Of a stretch of 64,000 nucleotides of DNA, positions 41,171 to 53,595 are shown one piece after another; positions within the stretch are counted from its first letter, which is position 1, and each line of letters starts with the position of its first letter. Source of the DNA: Nautilus pompilius. Lineage: Eukaryota; Mollusca; Cephalopoda; Nautilida; Nautilidae. The translations under genes were made by a program, and so were the position numbers. Under the pieces are notes generated by a model. That model saw only the letters and a program-made list of their open reading frames with translations. It did no database searches and was not told the origin of the DNA. The stretch covers positions 620,001 through 684,000 of the forward strand of contig JACATO010000310.1 of the NCBI GenBank assembly GCA_018389105.1, read 5' to 3'.

Positions 41171-44100
41171 GATGTGAAGAGATGAAAGGTAGATCTGTTG
41201 GTGTGGATTTAATACTTGAAATAAATTAAATTTCCAATTTAAAAATGTGCCCATTTTATCAGCTATTATTTAATTATTAAATGGATAGACTTCTTACAAA
41301 CTTTATTAGTAAGGAATATGGTAAAAAATTTAAGCATTTTAAATGAGTTTTTATACAAGATACTTGTGCTAAATAAACTTGTTACTAATGCAGTGTTTTA
41401 AATTTAGATTCTGTTAATTATGGTACACACTGGATTTGTTGGTATAGAGTTAATAGAAATGTTTATTTTGATTCTTTTGGTTTGGTAGATAGTTTTTGTG
41501 ATAAATATGTTTTTCTTATCACACATTTGAAATTCAATAGAAACTGTTATTTGTGGTCAGTTATTCCTAAAATTTTTTACCAAATCTGCAAAAAAAAGAT
41601 CACATTTTTTTAGATGCTTATTTAAGCTTATTAAATGGAATAAAATCTATAGATAACGTACGTGGTAATAATGTATTAAATAAAGAATTTAGTGTTATGG
41701 TTCCTAATGGAGTAAAATTGAGTTCACCTTTAGAAAGAATGATTTAAGATCATAAAGACTTAATGAAAAGGGGGGAAAAATGTACTAGAATAATTTATTT
41801 ACTTAACATTATTATTATTTTTGTCACTTTTATGTTGTGACATTTGTTTGTTTATTCTACTTGTGTTTGCATCGAGTATGTATGCTTGGTTTAACTTTGT
41901 TTATATTCTTACATGTAAAGAGACTTGCTCAATAATTGTGGTATGCAGAAGCTTTGACAAAGTAGCATAGAAGCTCTATGTTGAGAGGGAAATGTGTATA
42001 TGTGGGGTAGCTTCTCTTTAATATTTACATGGATGGCCCATATATATATATATATGCTAGACTTTTATGTAAACAAGTTGATTGATTTAAAAGTTGTGAT
42101 GTTGTGATCTTCATCCTGGAAGAGGCTAATAGCTTTACATTTTAATTTTTTTAATTTTCTTACAGCATATCTACTGATAATATTAAGCAATTTATTACAT
42201 TTAATTCTCTCTCCACCACCGTGTGTGTGTGTGTGTGTGTGTGTGGTGACTGATGAGAAAAATGCTTTTTTCTTGTTTTAATTTATATATTTTTAGTTGT
42301 CAATCCAAATTGTACTGTTGAAGAGCAAATTGATAAGGTGAGTTTTAAGCAGACAGCTATTTCTTTTGTAATTTGTTGTATTTCAATTGATTCTGTTTTC
42401 TTTTTATAACATTTTTACTTAGTTTGCAATCTTTATGCTGAAAATATCTTTATTTTTTTTGTCAGGTTTTTTAAAAAATGAAAACGTTATTAGGAAGCTT
42501 TGATTAAAAGAAAACTGACGATAAATTCACTAAAAAAAACAACAAACTAACTTGGTGTTGAGACATTTCTGGGTGAGGTTACTGAAGTTATTGGAGAGAT
42601 ATGATGATGTAAGCAGAAAAGGGAGCAAGTTTGTAACTCTCTGGGTAATTGTGAAGTTGGAAACAACAACAAAAAAAAAAGAAGTAAATTCTAATGCTTG
42701 GTTATTGGGTTTTCCTTTTATTTATTTTGTAAGAGTTATACCATCAATCTTTAGGCTACTTAGTATTAAGGAGTTAAGATTTTATATAGTGTAAACTGTA
42801 CAGACCAGGAAATATCATTATTAACATGAATATTATATATTTTATTTTCTAGGAGTCAGGCAAGGTTGAGGTGTGTGTGTGTCTTATGGCTCTTGATTAA
42901 TATGAATAAGAATGGGCAAAAACTTGATTGTTAAAAAATTAATCAAATAGTTTGTCAACAGTTATTCATCCTGTAATCATAGCTTACTATTTATTGTACT
43001 GTGAAAAGCCTAATTTTGCTCTCAGTGACTACTTTTCTATAATTATTCATTATACGAGGTCTGTCCAAAAAGAAACCGAACTTTTTAAAAAACAAATTTA
43101 TTGCTTTACTTACAATTTAATCAGACTTGTCTGCTTCAAAATAGTTCCCTCCCCTGTTGATAGAACGTGTCCTGGAACACGTTTTCGGGGATAGTGCGCA
43201 GTTCTTGTAGTGAATTTTCTTTAATCTCTTCTATCGTCTGAAATCGGTGACCTTTCAGGGTGGATTTCAACTTTGGGAACAAAAAAAAAGTCCACAGGGG
43301 CTAAATCCAGGGAGTAGGGCAGCTTGGGGATGAGAGTTGTCTCGTGCTTTGCCAAAAAGTCACGGATAAGGAGTGACACGTGAGCAGGTGCGTTGTCATG
43401 GTGCAGCATCCAGGTTTTGTTTTTCCATGCCTCAGGTCGCCTCCTTTGCACTGCCTCTCTCAACCACCAAAGGACATCCAAGTAAAACTCTTTATTGGTC
43501 GTCTGACCACATGGAACAAACTCATGATGAACGACACCCTTCCAATCAAAAAAGATGATCAACATCACCTTCACATTTGAGTGACTCTGATGTGTTTTTT
43601 TTTTGGTTGCTTCGGCAACTGCCTTTTTGTTTCGACATCGTAGCCGTACTCCCATGTTTCGTCACCTGTTATGGCACTTTTCAGAAAGCTTTCATCAGCA
43701 TTCAAACTATCAAAGAGCTGACTGACTGACTGACTGACTCAGTTCTCTTTTTGTTCATCTGTTAGCAGACACGGAACAAATTTTGTGGCACGAACTTTTA
43801 CAGATGCCTACTTCTTCGGAAACTTCATGGACAGTCAGGCGACGATTTCCATGGATCACAGCACACACTTTCTCAATATGATCGTCGTCCATTGTTGTCC
43901 AGATTTGGGGTTGTCTTCAGTGGATGTTCTTCCCAATTTGAAATGCTGGTACCACTCGTGACATTGCGTACGGCTCAAACAATCCTCCCCATAGGCCTGT
44001 TGCAACATTAGAAAAGTCTTCATAAAAGTTTTTCCCAATTTGAAACAGAATTTCACACAAACACGTTGCTCTTCAAGATCCTTCATTGTTCAACTTGCGA

Positions 44101-47100
44101 CAAATCGCCAAGTGCACTAAACATTCGTTCACTCTAATGCATGTAGATCGATGACTAACTGATGTGGCATGATGTGACTATTATCAGACTGAAGGTGAAG
44201 GTCACTAATACACAGCACTGCAGTCACGAGCACGCTGTGCTGGCTGGTTGGCACACTGTTTTAAAAGTTTGGTTTCTTTTTGGACAGACCTCATACAAGC
44301 AATTACCTGCTCTGTAATTGTAGATAACTGCAACTGTGTCTAAGAGCACCTTACTAATAATTGCCCTGAAACACACACAAGAAATGGAACTAACCAACAA
44401 CCAATTTAGTAACATACAAACTTTGAGTCCAGATGATGATTAAAAAAAAAAAAAACAGCAAGGGAGGGGGGGCTCTAGATTTAGTCAAAACTACAGAGAT
44501 AACTTTTTTTTTTTACCCTTAAAATTATCTAGATCAGTGCTTCTCAAACCATATGTTGTGGCATACCGGCAGGTGTTTTTCCAATGTGCCACGGACCGGT
44601 ACCATATTTCTGCCATATTATCATTTGTTTACGATCCGAGAAAATATTATTTGAAAATTCATATTAATATTAATTTATACCGGAAAAACACAATGAATAT
44701 AATAAAAGTTAAAACTTTTTTTTATTTTACAGGCCTTTTTGTTTCATGCGAGCGATCGCTCCCACTCATGCCCACACAAACAGCTGATTGGGTTTTACTG
44801 AATCGCTCTTCGAGCACCGATCAGTGAACCATGTACATTTATAGAATTTGCTATGTGCATGTGTTTGTACATCGCCACCGCGGCTCACTTATCTCCTGCA
44901 CCATGTAGTCGATGTCTGCCGGGCCAACTCGGTCCATGATCCTGGCGGTGAGGTAATTGTCCGACGAACGCAAAGAGGCTCAATGTTTTATGTCCCATCC
45001 AGTTTTGATGCCTAAATAAATACTTGTATGCCTTTGCTTTGTAGCCATCAGGGGCCTCTCTTTTGTTTCCGGCAGTGGGACACTCCCGATTGCATCACAG
45101 TCCCTCCTCCGGGTTAACCTCTCCTGGCGTAATCAACCATAATGACTTACTGTTATTTTGCCACCTGGACAATACTCAATATTGTTTATACTATTGTTTC
45201 CTCCTTTTCTGGAAACACGGCGTTTACCGATTGAGTAGCACTGGTCTAGATGCATTTACATTTGGCAAATCAGTTGCCATCTTTTGTGGTTTTGTTTCTT
45301 GGATAGACCCTAACCACACAGGTATTTCGATTTCGTCAATAGTTCTTGATTTACCAAAAAAAAAAAAACTAGTTAGGATTGTTGTTTTTGGTTCAGTTTT
45401 TATTAAAATTTATTTTTAATTTTATTGATGTTTTTTAAGAGCTTTATTCATAAATTAATTTATTTAAAGAAAAAATTTTCACCTGCATTGTGTGGTAAAT
45501 AAAATGATTTTCTTGCAGTATTTGGACCAGCCAGCGGGGGAACCGACTAAGAAAGCGATACATGAGAGCAGCTCGACGGTGCCGCTCCTTAAGAGGTCCA
45601 GCACCAGCGATTTTATGGAAAACACTGGCCACGTCCAAGGTAGGACGAGCTTCTCATGTCTGTGTTGCACCATCGATCAGTGGTGAACGTAGTTTTGTTT
45701 TTTTGTAGTTTAACTGTTGTGGGTTTTTATCAGTAATTTCTTTCTTGGTTGAAAACTTTTGTTTCCAAAAAAAAATAACATTTCTGCCGAAGACCTCAGT
45801 TTTTGTGCATTTTTAAAATCATGTTTGAGGAGTCCATTACATCTACCCTTTATGGGGCGCCTTTGTAACGTTCCTTGTCCGTGTGGACTTTCACAACACT
45901 AAAGAACAAGGAAGTAAAGGATTAATACTTAAACTCTAAATATCTTCAAAAAAAAATTTTTTTTTTTATATAAATAAAGTAGAAAAATTCAAAATTTTGG
46001 GTTGGAGAGAAGGGGAAGAGAAAACTTCTAGGCTCCTTAGAGGATAATATTAGGGCTTCAGCTAGTTTCTGGATTTCATAAGTTACTGACTTCACAGATT
46101 GTAAAAAAAAAAAAATATTAAAAATAGGTTATTGATTAACAAAATTTTAAAGTGTGTGGTGTCAAATCAAACCGGGTGAGATTAATATTCCTTAACAGCT
46201 ATGCACAGTACGTATCATCTGTTATTACAAATAAATTGTATGTCTGTTCCTTTGATTAGAGCATTTATTTTATCTTTTTCATTTTTCACATGCACTGCTT
46301 TGTCTGCTGTAAAAAATTTCTTTTTTCAAAATATTTTTGATGTGCAGTACAATCGTCACTCTATTTATTACAATTCTGTATTACAAATTTCTTTCTTACA
46401 ACATTAATGCTAAAGCAAGACTAATTTTTTTTATGTAAAATAAAATGTGATTATGTAAGTAGTAGGGTCCCAATAAATAACTAAAAGCAAAAGCTTAATT
46501 TAATTCAGAAAAACTGCACATACAAGTAAGTTCTGACTAAGTTTTTAATAGTTCTCCACTTATTTGTATAGCCCGTTTGTCAGAAAAATTATGTAATTAA
46601 CTGGAATATGCAAGTAACCAAAATTCATAGGGAAGTACATTAACTCTTAGATATTGATTTATACTTAGTTGTTTAATGCTTTGTTTACTATGTCATACCT
46701 TAACTCATGAAAAACATAAGAGAAAAAATTTACCCTAAGATTTTATAACCATTTCAGTATTTTTACATGTACTCTACACACACATCGTTTGAAATCTTTT
46801 TGAAAGTTTTTTTTTTTAACATTATGGTGGTATTATACTTGTACATCATATGTTTAAAAAAAGAATATGCATATCAATTATGATGATCAATAAATTGTGG
46901 AGAATCAGCAAATTTAGGCACTTAACTCAAAAACAAAACAGTACCACAAGTAATTACACTATTACTGTAACATTTCAGATACAAAGGTACTGAAAAGTTA
47001 GAATGGACTGCCCAGTCATAAAACTTATAGTCACTTCTTGAAAAAGTTTGCCATGACTTGATTCTGTACATGTTGCTCCATGAAGTAAAACTTATTGAAG

Positions 47101-50100
47101 TCAAAGCACCTTTAACATTTTAAAAAAATTGCCTCACTGTGTGCAAAGCAACTATTACCTCTGAAGAGCTAGGTAGTGCATCTGTGGTAGTTGTCTTTAC
47201 TGTGACAGTAGCACCCATATCCTTCTGCCAGTTGTGCAAAACATTTGAAAATCTCAGTTGTCATCCATGCATATTTGTTGTAGTCATAGTTCACTGGTAT
47301 CTGCTTCATACTATGGAAACATCTGGATTCTTTGCTTTTGTCTATCATGAGGTGCCATTACTTGTTAGTCCCAGTTGTTTTGGTGTAGACCAAATCAACC
47401 AATCACATGCCGTGCTACTGTATTGGCCAGAATTTTGTCAGGTCCCTGAAACAGAGTTTTGTCTTGTATTGCAGTTAGATCCACCTGTTGGCTGCTTAAA
47501 TGTCTGCATCCTTTTTCTTACAATGTGTTTTTTTGTAAACTATGGTGTAGCTTAGCCACTCACTGAGTGGAGAGGTTTTCTTGTATGTTTTCTTCCTAGG
47601 TTGCAGGCCTTTTCTAGAATTGGTCCCATTTAGGGGATGTCTGGAAACAGACAACTTTAAACAGACAAAGCCTCTACATTGACATTCTTTCTAGTTTTAT
47701 GGCAATTGTGGTCTAGTTTTGAGTTGGACTTCCAGTTGATCATAATGTTGGTGTATCTTGAGTATACCTTGGATTGTGAACATCCTAGTCTCTTGGAAAT
47801 CTTGCTCTGAGAAAGTTTTTAGTCAATCAGTTGTACAATCTCCACTTTTTTGATGAGAGAGAAGTCATTGCATTTCCTTCTGCCTGTGATGACAGAATTC
47901 CAAATCCAAATGAGGAAAAGAATTTACACAGATGGGAGCTGAGGGCAAAAAAAAAATCTTATCTATACAAGTTTTCATTTAATTTCTAGACACAATACCA
48001 TTGACTCATTTGGAACCTTGACTTGAAATATATCTCATATGTCCTGGTAAGCACAACTTTAATGAATTAAAACTGAAAATAAAATTGCACTATTATGTTT
48101 ATGGGGTGGCTTGGTTTACCAGACTGCCAAGGTTGAAGGCTTGAATTAAATCCCTGTCAGGGTCAGCTCATTTTTGCATGTGACTTCCCTGGCACATTTT
48201 CTTCTCACCTTTATATGGGTTTTCTTCAACATTTAGAAACAAATGGCCTCATTAGGGCTTTCTCTACCAAGGTTAATGTTTTCTCTTTCATTCTGGAATG
48301 GGTCCCTATGATAGAGTCTTGACCCGCATCCATTTCTAATTTTGCACTGGAAAGGAGGCTTCCCTGTTGCAGTGGAGGTCTGATGGCTGACAGTATGTTT
48401 GTGGTCACCGCCCAGTATCTGGATTTTTTCAATACTAACTAACAAAACAAAAGTGAAAACATGGACTATATTATACATACTTTTTGTTTTCTTTGACTGT
48501 TCGAAATGCTAACAGTGAATGAATTCAGATATCAGAAATAAATTGGTGCCAGTACTTCAAATGCTGAGAATAGTGATACATATATTTAGATCAGTAAATA
48601 TTGCAAGAGAAGTTAGAAACAGGGGAGTCAAAGTGCATTATGAGATCACCAGTCTGTGGCCATGGACATTTAGCCATTGTTAGGCAGTATGTCAACAAAC
48701 AAAATAATCCAGTTGATGATATAACGAACAATGCAAATTTTTTTTATTTAACAGTGTATATCACTAACATTTTACAAAGCATCAACATAACAATCAACCA
48801 TAGAAACAAAATCACACTTGTTCTTTGAAAATGTTTCACCAGGTTGCCATAACGTCCTCCAGGGTCTGTGCTTTTTTTTTTTTATGATGATAGCACACAC
48901 CTTGTACCAGGAAGGACTCCTTTAACTGCAGTTGATGGGACGGCCAGTGTGGCTTCAGCCAGGTTGTACAGTTCAGGCTGAGCATTTCTTTGCTGAAGCC
49001 AGTATTTCAGTGTGTTTTCAGTTTTGCTTAGTTAAGGCTTATGAGTTAAAAAAATTCGGAATTGTACCATTGTTGTTTTTCAACACAAATTCAGATAATG
49101 ACAACTCTTATTTCACTGGATTTTCTTTTCTGAAGAAGAATCTAAAACTCATCACTTTGGTGTTCATCACTTTTCATACTTGCCTTGTTTAAAGGTTGCT
49201 TGCTGCTGCTACAGAAAACATCATTTCACTGCTGGTACATAGCTTTGTAAGTTAGTTTTCATCTTGCTTTTTTCTTCCTTGGATAGCAATGGCTGTTGCC
49301 TTGAATTAAGAAAGACTGTGACAAGAAAAAGTGTTATTTTCAAGCTTAGAATTTCTTCTCCTCTCCATTAATTTTAGTAGGCTCTCTGAGAGAAGTGTTG
49401 ACAATTTCGAGGTTTCATGCTGACATTTACCAATGTACCATAAAAGATAGTTAGCTGTTTGGATTGCAACTGGTTTTAGGGAATTGGCTGGTGTTCCACT
49501 TGGCATCTCTGGTAAAATGCTGCCATATCCTGAAAGAATTCCTTCAACTTGAACATGCACTCAAGCATGTTAAAAGTTGAGTGCCACTCATGGGTCAGTC
49601 AGTCTATGATTGGTCTCTTAAGTTTTAGTTCTTTTATGAATAATGATGCATAAGTTCCCTGTTATTATGCAGATGGAACAAGCTTTACTGACATGGTAGT
49701 TTCTGTGCCCAGCTATATTACCACCATTTTCTTTAGCAAACTTAACTTCCAACTTAAAAATTGTTGTGTATAATTTGCTTGCTTTACAAGAGGCATTTTG
49801 AGGTGAAGTAGAGGATTTTTGTTTGGGTATTTATACATAGAATTGAAAAGGATAGATAGGATATAATTGGTAAGTGCACTTGTTATTGATTGGATAATTT
49901 TGCATGCTTATGTGAGAACATTAATATTATTATCAACCAGCAAACATTCCAAGCAGTAGCTTCTATAGTTTGTTTCAAATAAACAATTTTACATTTTATT
50001 TAATAAAATAACACTGTCATCTTTATTTTTTTCATAAAGCAATTTAAATGACTCTATCCATAGATAAGTCCATTTGCCGTATAAGTTAAATCCAAGACTT

Positions 50101-53100
50101 TTGAGGGAAAAGGTATCTACTTAAATGCAGAAAAATACAGTAATTATATATACATAAGCCATTGATGAACAGCTGGATGCTTGTGGGTGATGTGATCCAG
50201 GAGGTGGCAGGCAACAATGGTCCATGCAACAGAGTAACAGCAATCCAGGGGCTGGTCTCCAGAGAACAGTCAGTGATCTTTTACAATCAGCTGTAACTGT
50301 CTTCTGAAGTAGAAGTTTCTTCAAATTGGTTCAGTCCTATTTTTTGTGTTCTTAAATGGCTGTGGACAGTTCTGGGTTCTCTGGTCAAACCAGCTCACTC
50401 TGAACATAGACCGATCTATCATGAAGTGGAGAAAACTCCTCTCTCTGTGTGTGCTGGTGGTAAATCTCTCAGGTTGTCTTTGGTTTTATGCCCATGACAG
50501 CAGCAACAACTGGATTTTTAGTTTTAATTGGTCTGATTGAGCCCCACACACGGGTTCACAGTTTGGGTTCCATTTCTGTTTTGACTCTCTGGCTACAAAG
50601 AAATCCGGTGATAGCTGGACTGGATTTGCACCTTTTATTGTTTTCCACTCATCACTGGAGCTTTGCTGGTTAAAAAAAAAAAAAAACAAAACAAAAAAGT
50701 GAGAAATTAATCTGCCCGCGTATTTATGTTCATCAGGTCGGTCAGTGCTTCTAACCGCACAGCTGTGTAGGAGAACTGTGAACATGTGAGGTCTCAGGAG
50801 GTTGGGCAGCACGAACAACTGCAGTATGAGACCTTGTGCTGTCTCCCCAGTTCCTATAACAACCAGAGGAATCAGGGGCCAGCAGCATTCCTAAGTGTAA
50901 ATCCGTCTCACTTTTCTTGGCCACACAGTTTTAAATTTCACAACAGTTTGTTAAAACACTTTGCAAATTTGTATATCTACTGTGGTGAAAATCCTTTTTT
51001 AAAAACTTGATATGAACAGAATGCCCTGTTTTCTTTATGGTGTGTTTTGCCAGCTGGCAATATGAGTTCATCAGTCTATGACAGATAGATTATGATAGAT
51101 TTTAGCCATTTCATAAGTTATTTAAAAATGTTAAACCTAAATTTATAAGAAGCAGCTGCATATTTTAAAGTGTTATGATCAAAATTAGAACTGAAATGGA
51201 TTTTAAATCAATGAAAAAATAAAAATAAAAACCAACTGTAAAAGTGAAAAGTGAGAATAAGCTATATATATATATATAATTCAGATGTTATTTTTCAGTA
51301 GTAATAAATCTAATTTGTATCAAATCATTGTAATTTTTCTTATTTCAAATTCAAGTTAAAAATAAAAGCAAACTTATTAGTCAAAGTTTGCAGGTACTGG
51401 TGTTGTAGAATTTTTTGTAATATTGGACAGATAAAACACTGACAAGGGTGCCAATTAAATTGTTATAGAACTCATCTGAAATTGCTTTTTTCCCATAATA
51501 ACTTTTCTAAAAATAAGAAGAAAAACTTTTAATTCAACATATTTGAATTTTTAAAATATATTTTTTAAAACTTTCTAGCAGAATTTATCTTAGTGATTTA
51601 CTTTTTGGATCACATTTAACAGCAACACAGCAGTGGTGATCTCAAATTCTATACTCCAAGATGTGTTATTTCTAATTATGGGCATCTGCAGTATTTTTTC
51701 CAGTGGGGAAGTGCACAGTCACAAAAAATGTTTGCTGGATGAATTATTGGGATGAGGGGGAGACTGACAAAATATCAAGTGCAAGGTAATGTGCCTAGTG
51801 ATGAAACCATACTGATGTCAAAAAATAAAAAGATACTAGTTTTCTTCCTCCTACCAAAGGTATTTGATTTTGATCAATAACTTTTTTATTTTTAAATATT
51901 TCTTGTGATTTATTTAAAATTTTTAAAATTTAATTTATTTTTTCAACAGTATGCTTGCTTTGCTATTGTGCTACCCCATCAGATACAGTACTTTCCGATT
52001 CCGTTCAACATCCTGCTTCAAAGTGCTGTTCAGTTGACACACACTGTTCATTCCTGTTTTTTTTTTCCTGATGGCCAAAAAGTTAGTTACAAAAGATAAG
52101 ACTTTTTGCACTTTCAGGAAAGTCTTTAAACCTTTAAAAGGTGCCATGGTGAAGGCTCCATGTGTTTCACGATGAACTGGCTCTGGGAAAATTGCAACTT
52201 TTAGGTGTGGGGAATCACTAAGCCATGGTGGATATAGATTTATCCATAGAAGGAAAAACTGTGCGCCTATTGCATCCTTATTGAAATCATAATTCTCAAG
52301 AGAAGTCACTTTTTACAAATAGATTGTGTTTAAGATTTTCTGTTAGTTTTATAGACAAATTAACAAGCAATCCAATATCATCACCAAAATGATTGAGTTG
52401 ATCACATTTAAATGCTGTTGAATCGGGACCAAAGATAGTACAACTTTGTTCATAAGTTCTTGCTGCCTTTTTTGTTTCCTTCGCTGGTGTTTCTAATTTC
52501 CACTTTGCTAAAAACTTTCTGATATCTATTTTAAAAAAAGTAGGGATAAACAAAATATCTAAAAAAAAAATTCAAATGTAAACCATACTTGACTTGACTG
52601 AATCACTCAGCTAATGGATGGGGATTTTCTTTGCCAATTTTTATAGCCTAGTGGGATCTCAAAGTGGCTCCTAGTGCTTAGTTTGATTAATCAATTAGAA
52701 TAGCTGCTATGGTCACTAACTAACTAATCAAAACAGTTATACTAACCAATTGGCAACTTATTCATTTCTTAATTAACTTATCAGATTATTTCTTGAAACT
52801 AGACAGAGAGAGAGATGATTTAGCTATTTACTTTAACGTAAACAGCACAGCATGCTCTACTGGTGCTTTATATTCTATTTTCTTATATTGCTACTCTCTT
52901 CTCGGCCTTTGGCTTGGTGCAGTCAGACCTGTTATTTCTTGCACAATTCACCCCACATCAATGAGCATGGTATTAATTACACCATCGCCATCAACTTTCT
53001 AGGGTGGGATCATTTACCATCCCCTTCTTGCAGATGCCCACAATTTCTAGGAACATTTTGCATCATTTATTATCAAACTTGTCATTTTCTTTGTTTTGTT

Positions 53101-53564
53101 TTGAGTAACCTAACACACGTTTCAAAACATTTAATGTGCTAGTGAAAAGAAAAGATTACAAGAGAAATAATAATAGTTCTTATATCAATGTTTATTAATA
53201 TGGCAGCTGCCATTCCTTTAACAAAACTCTATTCTGACTTTTCTTTCCATTTAAAATTGTTCCCTTTCACTAATTCAACGTAGGTTGGAAAAGTGTGTTT
53301 TAAATAAACATTATTTCTTATTCACTTTTGTTTTAATTGCTGATAGGACTCTCTTTTTATTTAGATTAATGAAGTAAATAGTTAAAATGCATTTCCTTCA
53401 TAAACTCTGAAGGAAAAACAATTTTTGATATTACTTGTTTTTAACTATGTAATAAGTTGGAATAACTCTTAACTTTAGTTGATACAAGAATTTTTTTGTA
53501 TGTTCTTCAGAAATGATGATTGCTGAGATATCAAAGATTGATAAGGAAGGGGAAGAGGTAAATA

Positions 53565-53595
<31 letters not shown>

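Larger units (their letters stand above)
37890..41770 (+). mobile_element. Polinton/Maverick relic (polymerase, capsid and protease fragments), split by a mariner
   Basis: All fragments lie on the + strand. They are a protein-primed DNA polymerase B fragment (37899-38690), a major capsid protein fragment (39101-39427) and an adenain-like protease fragment (41281-41760), each listed separately. Integrase and packaging ATPase were not found, nor terminal inverted repeats, so it is a truncated, decayed copy. A mariner occupies 39673-41064. Confidence 0.8.

Noticed and set aside
43221-43655. Minus-strand 144-codon frame as a host gene
   Set aside because: It is the catalytic part of the mariner transposase in 43055-44293.
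45063-45419. + strand 118-codon frame
   Set aside because: Runs across the right end of the hAT-like element into unrelated intron sequence, so it cannot be a single gene.
47139-47555. + strand 138-codon hydrophobic frame
   Set aside because: It is the antisense shadow of the Jerky/Tigger transposase relic on the minus strand.
50486-50818. Minus-strand 110-codon frame
   Set aside because: Crosses an A-rich tail that gives a poly-Phe run; no recognisable motif.
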